Positions 34,794-43,428 of a stretch of 64,000 nt of DNA are shown one piece after another (within the stretch, counting starts at the first letter, position 1; every line of letters begins with the position of its first letter). The DNA is from Saprospirales bacterium (GTDB lineage Bacteria; Bacteroidota; Bacteroidia; Chitinophagales; Saprospiraceae): assembly GCA_002698985.1 (NCBI GenBank), contig PAAY01000020.1:1-64000 (forward strand). The letters are read 5' to 3'. The notes beneath the pieces were generated by a model, which made no database searches, was not told the DNA's origin, and saw only the letters and a program-made list of their open reading frames with translations. The position numbers and the translations under genes are program-made.

Positions 34794-37700
34794 AACACCT
34801 CGATCCAGGGTGAGATATCATCGCCTTTGCGGTCTGCGGGGTAGTTGGCCCAGTTCCATCTGAAAATTGAGCGCTCGAAGTGGGGCATGGTGGCCAGGTG
34901 GCGGCCATCGGCGCTGGCGATCATGGCGGCGTTGTAGTCGCTGCCGTTCGGGTTGGCGGGGTAAGCGTCATAGCCGTATTTGGCCACGATGTTGTACTCG
35001 CTCTCCGGCAATGGCAGGTGGAATTTCCCCTCCCCGTGGCTGACCCAGATGCCCAGCCGGCAGCCGGCCAGGGATTGCAGCATCACCGAGTTGTTTTCTG
35101 GAATGACCACCGATGTAAAGATGCTCTCGTGTTTGTGGGAGTCGTTGTGGAGCATGCGGGGTGGAGTAGGGTGCTCCGGATTGATCAGGTTGAGTTCCAC
35201 AAACAACTGGCAACCGTTGCAGATGCCCACCGAGAGTACATCGTCCCTTTGGAAGAAATTGTCGAGGGCCCTTTTTGCTTTTTCGTTGTAAAGGAAAGCC
35301 CCTGCCCAGCCTTTGGCAGAACCCAAAACGTCGGAGTTGGAAAAGCCTCCCACGGCACCGATGAAACGCACATCTTCCAGGGTCTCCCGGCCGCTGATAA
35401 GGTCGGTCATGTGCACGTCTTTCACGTCGAATCCGGCCAGGTACATGGCATGGGCCATTTCCCGCTCGGAGTTGCTGCCTTTCTCACGGATGATGGCGGC
35501 TTTGATGCGGGGCTTGCCGTTGGGGCGCTCCGGCCGCTGGCCATTGAATCCCTTCGGAAAAACGTAGTGCAGCGGCTGTTTTTTATAGTTGTTGAATCTT
35601 ATCGTCGCAAGGTCGGCGGCGGTTTGCTGGCGGTCGAGCAGGTAGGAGGTCTCATACCAGACATCCCGCAGTTCAGTTACATCGAACTGGTGCGATTCAC
35701 CTCCATTTTTTATCGTCAAAACGGCATTTGCCGAAGGTGAACCAATTTTTACGAAGGAAATACCAGCCGCCTCCAGGGTAGCTTCCACCGAATCATCGGT
35801 AGCCTGGAATACCACGCCGCTGTTTTCAGCGAAGAGCAGCTTTACGAGGTCGGTCTCACCAATGGCGCTGAGGTCGATGTCAGCACCGAGGTTCACATCG
35901 GCAAAGCACATTTCCAGCAGGCATGTCAGGAGGCCGCCAGCCGAAACGTCGTGGCCGGCCAACACCTTCCCGTCTTTGATGAGTTGCTGAAGCGCATCAA
36001 AAGCCCTGGCAAATGATGCAGCGTCTTTCACCGTCGGAGCCTTTTCGCCCAGTTTGTTGCGGCTTTGTGCGAAGGAAGAACCGCCGAGTTTAAAGTCGTC
36101 ACCGGAAAGGTTGAGGTAGTAGATTGGACCGCCATCCTTTTGCAATACCGGTTCCACAACGGCGGTGCGGTCGTCGCAATGTGCAGCCGCCGAAACGATG
36201 ACGGTACCCGGTGACAGCACCTCGTGGCCGTCCGGGTATTTCTGTTTCATGGACAGGGAGTCCTTCCCCGTCGGAATGTTGATGCCGAGGGCAATGGCAA
36301 ATTCTGAAATGGCCTGCACGGCTTCGTACAGGCGGGCGTCTTCACCCTCGTTTTTGCAGGGCCACATCCAGTTTGCCGACAAGGAAACCGAACGCAAACC
36401 CTTCTCCAGCGGTGCCCAGACGATGTTGGTCAGGGCTTCGGCAACGGAGTTGCGGCTGCCCGCCACGGGGTCGATCAATCCGCTGATGGGGCTGTGCCCG
36501 ATGGAGGTGGCAATACCGGCTTTTCCGTCGCAATCCAGCGCCATCACACCGCAATCGTTCAACGGTAGTTGGAGTGGCCCGGCACATTGTTGCTTGGCCA
36601 CCAGGCCACCCACGCAGCGGTCCACTTTGTTGGTGAGCCAATCCTTGCAGGCCACGGCCTCCAGCCGCAGCACATTTCGGATGTAGGTCTGAATTTCCGA
36701 GGCATCGTAGTCGACATCGGCGTAGGTACGCTGCACCCGCCGGTCTTCCATGATGGTTTTCGGCGAACTGCCAAACATGTCGGAAAGGGCCAGGTCCATG
36801 GGCTTTTCGCCCGTTTTGGAAGAATAGAAGGTAAACCGGCCATCGCCGGTTACATCACCCACTTCGTAAATCGGTGCCCGCTCCCGTTCCGCAATTTTGC
36901 GAAGCAACTCGATGTGCTCCGGATGGATGACCAGGCCCATGCGCTCCTGCGATTCATTGCCAATGATCTCCTTTGCCGACAGGGTTGGATCGCCAATGGG
37001 CAATTTATCCATATCGATTTTGCCGCCTGTTTCTTCCACCAGTTCTGAGAGGCAGTTGAGGTGACCGCCAGCGCCGTGGTCGTGGATGGAGACGATGAAA
37101 TTCTCCTCGCTTTCCACAACGCCCCTGATGGCATTGGCCACCCGTTTTTGCATTTCGGGATTGGAGCGCTGCACGGCGTTCAGCTCGATGCCGGAATCAA
37201 ACTCGCCTGTGTCGGCAGAAGAAACCGCTGCGCCGCCCATTCCGATCCGGTAGTTGTCGCCGCCCATGACGACGATCTTGTCTTTTTCCTTAGGGTGGCC
37301 TTTGAGGGCCTGATCGGCTTTGCCGAAGCCCACACCGCCAGCCAGCATGATGACTTTGTCGTAGGCCAGTTGGCGGCCGGCTTCTTCGTGCTCAAAAGTG
37401 AGCACCGAACCGGCGATCAGCGGCTGTCCGAATTTGTTTCCGAAATCCGAAGCGCCATTGCTGGCCTTGATGAGGATGTCCAAGGGAGTCTGGTAAAGCC
37501 ATTTGCGTTCGGGCATTCCCTTTTCCCAGGGGCGGTCCTCGCTCAGCCGGGGATAGGCCGTCATGTAAACCGCCGTGCCCGCCAGCGGGATGGAGCCCTT
37601 GCCACCGGCCAAACGGTCACGAATTTCACCACCCGAACCCGTAGCGGCCCCGTTGAAGGGTTCCACCGTCGTCGGAAAGTTGTGGGTTTCGGCTTTCAGT

Positions 37701-38425
37701 GAAAGCACGGACTCGAATGGTTTTTTGTCATAAAATTCCGGGACATCGGGCCGCCGGGGAGCGAACTGCCGGACGACGGGACCCCGCAGGAATGCCACGT
37801 TGTCTTTGTAGGCAGAAACGATGTCGTTTGGGTTGGCCTCTGAGGTTTTTTTGATGAGTTTGAACAGCGAGACGGGTTGCTCCTGCCCGTCGATGACAAA
37901 GGTGCCGTTGAAGATCTTGTGGCGGCAGTGCTCGCTGTTGACCTGCGAAAAACCGAAAACTTCCGAGTCGGTCAGTTTCCGGCCGAGGCGTTCGGCCAGG
38001 CTGTTCAAGTACTCGACTTCTTCGTCGCTGAGCGCAAGGCCCTCCTGCTCGTTGAAGGCTGCAATGTCCTCCACCTCCATAATTGGAGCCGGTTCGATAT
38101 CGATATCGAAAATGGACTGGTTGAGCTCGCTGAATTTTTGGGAGAGCATGGGGTCAAACGAATCCCCCTCCTGGATGCGGGTGAATTCCTCCATGCGCAC
38201 GATGCCCCGGATGGCCATGTTCTGGGTGATTTCCACCGCATTGGTGCTCCAGGGTGAGATCATCGTGGCCCTGGGCCCCACAAATGGTCCGGGCAGGCTT
38301 TGCTGCTCGATCAGGGGTTCGTTGCCGAAGAGCCAGATGAGTTTGCTGATGTCGCTGTCCTCCAATTGCCAGTTGGTCTGGACAGCATAAACTTTTGAAA
38401 CAGGATTGCCGAAGAATAGAATCAT
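34760..38425 (-). CDS. purL: Phosphoribosylformylglycinamidine synthase, large single-chain form
   Basis: 1221 residues. This enzyme converts FGAR, glutamine and ATP to FGAM in de novo purine synthesis. The single-chain form combines an N-terminal PurS-like part, two PurM-like halves (SEHCRHKIFNG near 165; AETHNFPTTVEPFNGAATGSGG near 250) and a C-terminal glutaminase. The glutaminase has GICNGCQ (catalytic Cys near 1069), SHGEGKF and MPHFERSIF (in place of the common MPHPER). Length is normal for large PurL. A TACCTTTG promoter precedes it. The 3' end is duplicated in the spacer downstream. Confidence 0.96.
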   Translation of the reverse strand: MILFFGNPVSKVYAVQTNWQLEDSDISKLIWLFGNEPLIEQQSLPGPFVGPRATMISPWSTNAVEITQNMAIRGIVRMEEFTRIQEGDSFDPMLSQKFSELNQSIFDIDIEPAPIMEVEDIAAFNEQEGLALSDEEVEYLNSLAERLGRKLTDSEVFGFSQVNSEHCRHKIFNGTFVIDGQEQPVSLFKLIKKTSEANPNDIVSAYKDNVAFLRGPVVRQFAPRRPDVPEFYDKKPFESVLSLKAETHNFPTTVEPFNGAATGSGGEIRDRLAGGKGSIPLAGTAVYMTAYPRLSEDRPWEKGMPERKWLYQTPLDILIKASNGASDFGNKFGQPLIAGSVLTFEHEEAGRQLAYDKVIMLAGGVGFGKADQALKGHPKEKDKIVVMGGDNYRIGMGGAAVSSADTGEFDSGIELNAVQRSNPEMQKRVANAIRGVVESEENFIVSIHDHGAGGHLNCLSELVEETGGKIDMDKLPIGDPTLSAKEIIGNESQERMGLVIHPEHIELLRKIAERERAPIYEVGDVTGDGRFTFYSSKTGEKPMDLALSDMFGSSPKTIMEDRRVQRTYADVDYDASEIQTYIRNVLRLEAVACKDWLTNKVDRCVGGLVAKQQCAGPLQLPLNDCGVMALDCDGKAGIATSIGHSPISGLIDPVAGSRNSVAEALTNIVWAPLEKGLRSVSLSANWMWPCKNEGEDARLYEAVQAISEFAIALGINIPTGKDSLSMKQKYPDGHEVLSPGTVIVSAAAHCDDRTAVVEPVLQKDGGPIYYLNLSGDDFKLGGSSFAQSRNKLGEKAPTVKDAASFARAFDALQQLIKDGKVLAGHDVSAGGLLTCLLEMCFADVNLGADIDLSAIGETDLVKLLFAENSGVVFQATDDSVEATLEAAGISFVKIGSPSANAVLTIKNGGESHQFDVTELRDVWYETSYLLDRQQTAADLATIRFNNYKKQPLHYVFPKGFNGQRPERPNGKPRIKAAIIREKGSNSEREMAHAMYLAGFDVKDVHMTDLISGRETLEDVRFIGAVGGFSNSDVLGSAKGWAGAFLYNEKAKRALDNFFQRDDVLSVGICNGCQLFVELNLINPEHPTPPRMLHNDSHKHESIFTSVVIPENNSVMLQSLAGCRLGIWVSHGEGKFHLPLPESEYNIVAKYGYDAYPANPNGSDYNAAMIASADGRHLATMPHFERSIFRWNWANYPADRKGDDISPWIEVFLNARGWLEGR

Positions 38426-38459
38426 GACAGGTGGTCATGCATTTGGTGAAAAGAAGGGG

Positions 38460-38490
38460 CAAAGGTAGTTGTTTGGGAAAGTTGTCGAAA
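38460..38490 (-). promoter_or_regulatory. purL promoter
   Basis: On the minus strand TTTC (38487-38490), 19 nt, then TACCTTTG (38460-38467), a perfect -7 element with the standard Bacteroidota spacing. The predicted leader is about 28 nt. Confidence 0.7.
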
Positions 38491-38555
38491 AACCGGCGGT
38501 AAGTTAGTTTAGATGCTGACAGGAATGTGGACCTGAATCTGCTTTTGGGGATTCC

Positions 38556-39980
38556 TCAAACCTGCTCAAAGAGCGCGTTCATTTCAATCTCATTTTGAGC
38601 CATGTATGCGTAGGGCGTTTGCATGAGGCCAAAGGTAGTCACCATTGTGATAAAGATGGACTTTCTTGTTTTGGTGGCCATTTTGAAAGCGGCTATTTTA
38701 TTCCGCAATTTGTCAGCATATTCTCTGGTTATGCTGAATGGGTACAGAGAAAATTTCATTTCACACAAATTGACAACCTGATCTTTCCTGTCAATCACCA
38801 AGTCGACCTGGGCGTCTTTTGAGTGCCATGAATAAATGGAAGTTTGTACCCCACTGATTCCAAGGGCTTTCTTTATTTGCTTGACGTGGTGAAGGCAAAC
38901 CATTTCGAAGGCATACCCGCTCCAGGCTCTGTATTTGGCTGACTCCATTGCATTGATCCAGAAGTTTTCATCATCGGGACTCGTATTTCTAATGAAATTG
39001 AGATAAAAAAGGGAATACAGGTCAACCAATTGATAGAGTGTGTCCTGTTGCTTTTTGCCGAAAGACCGATAGGTCCGGATAAAACTACTTTCTTCCAATT
39101 CTTTCAATATCCGGGTGAGGCCCCCACCGTTTGAAATGCCTGATAAAAGGGAGATTTCACTTCGTACCAGTCCCTTCCGCTTTGTAGCCAGGGCCTCAAC
39201 CACTGCCTTGTGCCTTTCTGACAACTTAAACAATGAGGCATACACATTATCATATTCGCTCCGCAAAGGCGCATTCTTTTCAAAGCACAGGTTGTTGATA
39301 TTTTGAACGGCACTTTTACCCGGCTCCACCTGATCGAGGTAAAATGGAATTCCACCAAGAGTCATGTAAAGTTGGATGATTTGATAGCGGTCCAGAGCAG
39401 ATTGTTTGTATCGGAGAAATTCCTCTGTTTCGGCGAGCGAGAACGGTTCCAGTTTTATTCTGCCAGTGACCCGGTTATGCAGGCCACCCTTGTTATTCAG
39501 GAGGTTTTTGATCATCCAGGAAGCGGCCGAACCACAAACAATAAGCAGGATATCCCGTCTAGCGCTAGCCCAACTGTTCCAGAAATGCTCCAGCCCCATC
39601 AGGAATCTAGATTTTGGGGTGTCCATCCATGGCAGTTCATCGAGGAACACCACCTTTTTGCCCATAGAAGCCTGGCTCTCCAAAACACGGGTCAATTGCC
39701 GAAACGCTTCCAGCCAGCTGTCGAAAGGCCTTATGGCCATTTCCTTCGGACTGTACAACTGGAGGGCAGCATGGAATTCAGCCAATTGGTCACGCATTGA
39801 CCCGTTGTTCAACCCTGTTACCTGAAAGGCAAACTGCCCTGCAAAGCATTCACGAACGAGATATGTCTTCCCAACTCTCCGACGACCGTAAATGGCTACG
39901 AACTCCGATTTATCGGAATTAGCGTATGCTTTTAATTTAGACACTTCTCTTTGCCTGCCGACCAGTTTTTCCATGTGCAT
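38556..39980 (-). CDS. ATPase_2/DUF234-type AAA ATPase
   Basis: 474 residues. Walker A is GRRRVGKT at 32-39, Walker B is VVFLDELPWMD near 105, and CGSAASWM is sensor-like near 150. The middle has a winged-helix part (LVRSEISLLSGISNGGGLTRILKELEESS, key residues near 270-300), and the C-terminus has the DUF234 nuclease-like pattern (KDAQVDLVIDRKD ... LCEMKFS). This group is widespread in archaea and Bacteroidota and is of unknown function. It is the third P-loop ATPase of this general type in 40 kb. The start is either 39980 or Met3 at 39974. Confidence 0.9.
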   Translation of the reverse strand: MHMEKLVGRQREVSKLKAYANSDKSEFVAIYGRRRVGKTYLVRECFAGQFAFQVTGLNNGSMRDQLAEFHAALQLYSPKEMAIRPFDSWLEAFRQLTRVLESQASMGKKVVFLDELPWMDTPKSRFLMGLEHFWNSWASARRDILLIVCGSAASWMIKNLLNNKGGLHNRVTGRIKLEPFSLAETEEFLRYKQSALDRYQIIQLYMTLGGIPFYLDQVEPGKSAVQNINNLCFEKNAPLRSEYDNVYASLFKLSERHKAVVEALATKRKGLVRSEISLLSGISNGGGLTRILKELEESSFIRTYRSFGKKQQDTLYQLVDLYSLFYLNFIRNTSPDDENFWINAMESAKYRAWSGYAFEMVCLHHVKQIKKALGISGVQTSIYSWHSKDAQVDLVIDRKDQVVNLCEMKFSLYPFSITREYADKLRNKIAAFKMATKTRKSIFITMVTTFGLMQTPYAYMAQNEIEMNALFEQV

Positions 39981-40025
39981 TTATTGGCTAATTGTGATCA
40001 AAAGTAAGCAGTTATAGCCAATTAT

Positions 40026-40076
40026 AAAAAAATACTTGGCTTTTACATGGCTGTCGATGCCAGTAAAAGCCAAGTA
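40026..40076 (-). terminator. Intrinsic terminator of the KDPG aldolase gene
   Basis: TACTTGGCTTTTAC (40033-40046) pairs perfectly with GTAAAAGCCAAGTA (40063-40076). Seven T follow on the minus strand. It lies 64 nt after the aldolase stop at 40140. Confidence 0.9.
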
Positions 40077-40139
40077 TAGATGCTAAGATTGTAGAAAACC
40101 TGTCAATCAGGCCGATCAATAACACCCTCACCCTCCGGC

Positions 40140-40808
40140 CTAACCCCTGATTTCCCCAATATCCGCCAGGCACTGCCGGGTTGTTTCCCGGATTTTCTCC
40201 AGGTCGAAGTTGCCGCTGGTGTCTTTGGCCATCAGTTTGGAGCCCATGCCTACGCACACGGCACCGGCATCGAACCACTTTTTGAGGTTGTCGTAGTCCG
40301 GGCTTACCCCGCCCGTGGGCATGATGCTGGTCCATGGTTGCGGAGCGACCACAGCCTTGATAAAGCCCGGCCCATAGGTGTTGCCGGGGAACAACTTGAC
40401 GATTTCCACGCCCAGTTCTTCAGCTCTGGCTATCTCGGTGAGCGATCCGCAGCCAGGAGAGTACAACACTTTCCTCCTGTTGCAGACGATGGCTATATCC
40501 TCTCTCAGAACGGGAGTGACGATGAAATTGGCACCGAGCTGCAAGTACAGCGAGGCCGTACCGGCATCCGTTACGGAACCGACACCCATGATCATTTCCG
40601 GAAGTTCAGCTTCGCAAAACTTGTTCAGCTCAGCGAATACCTCGTGGGCGTAATCTCCCCGGTTGGTGAACTCCAACAGCCGGGCGCCGCCTTCATAGAC
40701 GGCTTTGAGCACTTCTTTGCAAACGGCGACGTCGGGGTGATAAAATAGAGGAACCATCCCCTGTGCGGCCATGGTTTGTGCCACTTGAATTCTGGTGAAT
40801 CTTGCCAT
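40140..40808 (-). CDS. eda: Bifunctional KHG/KDPG aldolase
   Basis: 222 residues from the ATG at 40808. The longer open frame runs into tRNA-Cys genes and is not real upstream of this Met. It cleaves 2-keto-3-deoxy-6-phosphogluconate (or 4-hydroxy-2-oxoglutarate) to pyruvate plus an aldehyde. The Schiff-base lysine is K138 (IVKLFPGN) and the general acid/base is E46 (LLEFTNRG); GVGSVTD and PTGGVSP bind phosphate. No other Entner-Doudoroff gene is nearby, so the true substrate could be another 2-keto-3-deoxy sugar acid. Confidence 0.93.
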   Translation of the reverse strand: MARFTRIQVAQTMAAQGMVPLFYHPDVAVCKEVLKAVYEGGARLLEFTNRGDYAHEVFAELNKFCEAELPEMIMGVGSVTDAGTASLYLQLGANFIVTPVLREDIAIVCNRRKVLYSPGCGSLTEIARAEELGVEIVKLFPGNTYGPGFIKAVVAPQPWTSIMPTGGVSPDYDNLKKWFDAGAVCVGMGSKLMAKDTSGNFDLEKIRETTRQCLADIGEIRG

Positions 40809-40933
40809 ACAATTTGGTTTATACCCAAGTCGAATTGGTTTTGGCGGCGATCCTGAATCCCGAGCCCGTCTGAATAAGTGTCGGGATCTGCCACAAACCA
40901 CTTCCTGCTGGGAAGCTTTCGGAAAGAATGCTG

Positions 40934-41007
40934 TGGAGTCCGGTGTCAGAATCGAACTGACTACACTGGTTTTGCAGACCAGCGCACATCCATTGTGCAT
41001 ACCGGAC
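40934..41007 (-). tRNA. tRNA-Cys (GCA), copy 3
   Basis: 74 nt including encoded CCA. Acceptor GTCCGGT/ACCGGAC, anticodon loop CTGCAAA, T-arm GTCAG-TTCGATT-CTGAC and discriminator U73, the bacterial Cys identity base. Position 8 reads A (followed by T9) instead of the near-universal U8. It is identical in sequence to copies 1 and 2. Confidence 0.9.
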
Positions 41008-41021
41008 AAAAGAAAAAGTTG

Positions 41022-41095
41022 TGGAGTCCGGTGTCAGAATCGAACTGACTACACTGGTTTTGCAGACCAGCGCACATCCATTGTGCATACCGGAC
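41022..41095 (-). tRNA. tRNA-Cys (GCA), copy 2
   Basis: Identical to the neighbouring copies; unit length is 88 bp. A 14-nt spacer (CAACTTTCTCTTTT) separates it from the next copy, with no room for its own promoter. Confidence 0.9.
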
Positions 41096-41109
41096 AAAAG
41101 AGAAAGTTG

Positions 41110-41183
41110 TGGAGTCCGGTGTCAGAATCGAACTGACTACACTGGTTTTGCAGACCAGCGCACATCCATTGTGCATACCGGAC
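41110..41183 (-). tRNA. tRNA-Cys (GCA), copy 1
   Basis: First copy in transcription order, starting only a few bases after the intrinsic terminator at 41187-41225. No -7 element is visible between that terminator and the tRNA. Confidence 0.9.
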
Positions 41184-41186
41184 AAT

Positions 41187-41225
41187 AAAAAAGCCGCTTG
41201 CTATTAGTGTAACAAGCGGCTTTTT
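41187..41225. terminator. Intrinsic terminator between tRNA-Arg and the tRNA-Cys array
   Basis: AAGCCGCTTG (41191-41200) and CAAGCGGCTT (41213-41222) with A-run and T-run flanks work in both directions. On the minus strand it would end a transcript from tRNA-Arg just before tRNA-Cys copy 1. Confidence 0.85.
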
Positions 41226-41405
41226 GTCGTCGTGCGAAAATCTTCTAACTGACAAATACAGCCCACTTGCTACCGGAGAGGTAACAACAACATGAGCAGA
41301 ATTGGTATTTGCCGTTTGAAGAATTCATGCAGCAATATTAAAGGTTTTCGCAACCAAAAGCAAAATCCCGGCTCCAGCCGTATTTCGCGTTAGGATAATT
41401 CCTAG

Positions 41406-41479
41406 TGATCCCGACAGGATTCGAACCTGTGACCGTCTGCTTAGAAGGCAGATGCTCTATCCAGCTGAGCTACGGGACC
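41406..41479 (-). tRNA. tRNA-Arg (TCT)
   Basis: Canonical cloverleaf: acceptor GGTCCCG/CGGGATC, anticodon loop CTTCTAA (anticodon UCU), T-loop TTCGAAT, discriminator A73. CCA is not encoded, unlike in the tRNA-Cys copies. Confidence 0.95.
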
Positions 41480-41491
41480 GTCAAAGCGGCG

Positions 41492-41520
41492 CAAAAGTAC
41501 GTTTTTTCAAAAAAATGCAA
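41492..41520 (-). promoter_or_regulatory. tRNA-Arg promoter
   Basis: TTG (41518-41520), 18 nt, TACTTTTG (41492-41499): a perfect -7 element 12 nt before the tRNA 5' end. Confidence 0.75.
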
Positions 41521-41587
41521 GGGCCTTTGTTACGGGACAAGTTGGGCTTTTTGACTACCTTCAGCCCGCAACTGAACATACCTTGAG

Positions 41588-42268
41588 ATGAGCGAAATCA
41601 AAATTGAAGCATCCTGGAAAGCAGTACTGGCTGAAGAGTTTGAGAAGCCTTACTTCCATAACATCGCAGCTTATTTGAAGAAAGAGCTGGCCGCAAAGAA
41701 AGTGATCTACCCACCCGGACCCTTGATTTTCAATGCCTTCAACAGCACCCCTTTCGATGCGGTGGAAGTGGTCATCCTGGGGCAGGATCCCTACATCAAA
41801 CCCGGGGAGGCTATGGGGCTGTCTTTTTCGGTTCCCAAAGGCGTGAAGATTCCTCCTTCTTTGCAAAACATTTTCAAAGAAATTGAAAGCGACATAGGTT
41901 GTCCCATGACCCAACGCAGTCACGGAGACCTGACCTGCTGGGCCGAGCAAGGGGTGTTTTTGCTCAATGCAGCACTGACAGTAGTCAGGGGCAATTCCAA
42001 TTCTCACGCCTCCATCGGCTGGCACACTTTCACGGATGCCGTTATCTCCAAACTTTCTGAAGAAAAGGAGGGGTTGGTGTTTATGCTTTGGGGTAATTTC
42101 GCCCGCAAAAAAGCCAGTTTAATTGACCCTTTCAAACATCTGATCCTCGAGGCGCCACACCCATCCCCCCTTGCCCGGGGCGGCTTTTTCGGCTGCCGCC
42201 ATTTTTCCAAGGCCAACGAGTTCCTCCTCGCCAACAGCAAAAAGCCCATCGATTGGTGCTGTGGGTAA
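41588..42268 (+). CDS. ung: Uracil-DNA glycosylase, family 1
   Basis: 226 residues. It removes uracil from DNA in base-excision repair. GQDPY at 65-69 gives the catalytic Asp67, and HPSPLA gives His191. LIFNAFNSTPFD and LLNAALTVV are also family-typical. Length and start agree with bacterial Ung. The stop is followed by GGGATGA-type heptamer repeats. Confidence 0.95.
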   Translation: MSEIKIEASWKAVLAEEFEKPYFHNIAAYLKKELAAKKVIYPPGPLIFNAFNSTPFDAVEVVILGQDPYIKPGEAMGLSFSVPKGVKIPPSLQNIFKEIESDIGCPMTQRSHGDLTCWAEQGVFLLNAALTVVRGNSNSHASIGWHTFTDAVISKLSEEKEGLVFMLWGNFARKKASLIDPFKHLILEAPHPSPLARGGFFGCRHFSKANEFLLANSKKPIDWCCG

Positions 42269-42297
42269 TCAGGGATGAGGGGTGAGGAATGAGGGAT
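42269..42297 (+). repeat. GGGATGA-type heptamer repeat at the ung 3' end
   Basis: Degenerate GGGATGA/GGGGTGA/GGAATGA units in sense orientation begin about 4 nt after the stop. Confidence 0.8.
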
Positions 42298-42504
42298 GAA
42301 ACGGGGGATGGCGCTTTTCACGATTCGTTCTGAGTCCTCTTCAGAAAACCAAAATGAGATTTTCATTCAGCCGGCTAAAGCCAGCTGGACTTGCGCAGGC
42401 AAAAGCCTACGCTACGAGCGTGAACGCATCCTGTGCGCTCAAAACTTAATTGTTCAATCAGGTGCTTAGGTGTGGTCTTTCCTCATTTTCTAAAGCGACA
42501 GCAA
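42298..42504. other. Convergent spacer between ung and the ABC ATPase gene
   Basis: Contains GCCGGCTAAAGCCAGC (about 42370-42385), a short palindrome-like element, and a CGAGCGTGAACGC segment. No gene is seen. Confidence 0.4.
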
Positions 42505-42535
42505 CATTCTCATCCCTCATCCCTCATCCCTAACA
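42505..42535 (-). repeat. GGGATGA heptamer repeat containing the ABC ATPase stop codon
   Basis: On the minus strand AGGGATGAGGGATGAGGGA: the last codons of the ABC ATPase (R-D-E-G-stop) are read from it. Confidence 0.85.
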
Positions 42536-43179
42536 ATCACTCCATCCTTCATTTCCAAAGTGCGGTCGCTCATTTGGGCGAGTTCCTTGTTGTGGGTAAC
42601 GATGAGGAAGGTCTGGTTAAAATCCTTGCGAAGCTGAAACAGTAATTGGTGGAGGTCTTGCGAGGACTGGCTGTCGAGGTTGCCGGAGGGTTCGTCGGCG
42701 AAGATGACGGCAGGTTGGTTCATCAGGGCCCTGGCCACTGCCACTCGCTGCTGCTCTCCGCCGGAAAGTTGGCCGGGCTTGTGTTGCAGGCGTTCGGAGA
42801 GGCCCAGGTAGTCGAGCAATTCTTTGGCCCTTTTGCGGGCGTCGGCTTCGGCAGTGCCGTGGATGAGGGCCGGCATGCTCACATTCTCCAGAGCGGTAAA
42901 CTCCGGCAGCAGGTGGTGAAACTGGAAGACAAACCCGATGTGGCGGTTGCGGAAGCGAGCCAGGTCGTCCTTTTTCAGGGATAGAATGTCAATTCCATCA
43001 ATGGTGACGGCTCCCTCGTCGGCCGTGTCCAGGGTGCCCAGGATGTGGAGTAGGGTGCTCTTTCCGGCGCCGGATTTCCCAACGATGGTGACGATCTCGC
43101 CGGAACGGATCTCCAGGTCCACGCCTTTGAGTACGTGCAGGTCGCCGTAGTGCTTGTGTATGTTGGTGGCTTTGATCAT
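42517..43179 (-). CDS. ABC transporter ATP-binding protein, LolD/MacB-like
   Basis: 220 residues. Walker A is GKSGAGKST at 34-42, Q-loop near 85 ([10 protein letters not shown]), signature LSGGEQQRV near 137-145, Walker [10 protein letters not shown] and H-loop VTHNK. The sequence is close to the LolD group that powers lipoprotein release or MacB-type export, but the membrane partner (LolC/E) is not adjacent. The C-terminal four residues and the stop are encoded by the GGGATGA repeat. Upstream on the same strand is a promoter, a mini-ORF and an intrinsic terminator (43227-43428), an arrangement that could attenuate this gene. Confidence 0.92.
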   Translation of the reverse strand: MIKATNIHKHYGDLHVLKGVDLEIRSGEIVTIVGKSGAGKSTLLHILGTLDTADEGAVTIDGIDILSLKKDDLARFRNRHIGFVFQFHHLLPEFTALENVSMPALIHGTAEADARKRAKELLDYLGLSERLQHKPGQLSGGEQQRVAVARALMNQPAVIFADEPSGNLDSQSSQDLHQLLFQLRKDFNQTFLIVTHNKELAQMSDRTLEMKDGVIVRDEG

Positions 43180-43226
43180 ACGGCCGCAAATGTAGGGATG
43201 TTGGGTTTCCCCGAAGGAGGCTGGAC

Positions 43227-43257
43227 AAAAAAAAGAGCGGCGTTAGTACACCGCTCT
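43227..43257 (-). terminator. Intrinsic terminator upstream of the ABC ATPase gene
   Basis: AGAGCGG (43234-43240) / CCGCTCT (43251-43257) stem followed by eight T on the minus strand (43227-43234). It lies 48 nt before the ABC ATPase start, so it must end a separate short transcript or attenuate the gene. Confidence 0.85.
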
Positions 43258-43390
43258 CATAAGAAATCACCCGACTGTTAAAGAAGGTATTAGAAACCTT
43301 CCATAATAAATCGTACTACCATTTGATTTCAAACCATTTAACCTTGACCCAAACGAGATTCAAGCCGGGTGCAGCTCTCGCTATGGATGA
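43227..43390 (-). ncRNA. Candidate small RNA or attenuator leader
   Basis: A -33/-7 pair (43397-43428) predicts a start near 43390, and an intrinsic terminator ends it at 43227, giving about 165 nt. Inside is a possible 10-codon ORF (ATG at 43320-43322, stop at 43290-43292; MVVRFIMEGF) and a GAAGGT...ACCTTC stem just upstream of the terminator. I cannot match it to a known RNA family. Either an independent sRNA or a leader of the ABC ATPase gene is possible. Confidence 0.45.
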
Positions 43391-43396
43391 TGGCTA

Positions 43397-43428
43397 CAAA
43401 TTGAAGCAATAAAAAATTAATTGCCAAA
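43397..43428 (-). promoter_or_regulatory. Candidate promoter of the small RNA
   Basis: TTTG (43425-43428), 20 nt, TCAATTTG (43397-43404): one mismatch to the -7 consensus. Confidence 0.45.

Noticed and set aside
40934-41183. 88-bp near-identical direct repeats that could suggest a CRISPR or satellite array
   Set aside because: Each unit folds as a tRNA-Cys with anticodon GCA, U73 and CCA, and the spacers are alike rather than unique.
40819-41255. Minus-strand frames encoding a repeated peptide starting MSGMHNGCALVCKT
   Set aside because: These frames are the three tRNA-Cys genes read as protein; the longest also gives a false N-terminal extension of the KDPG aldolase.
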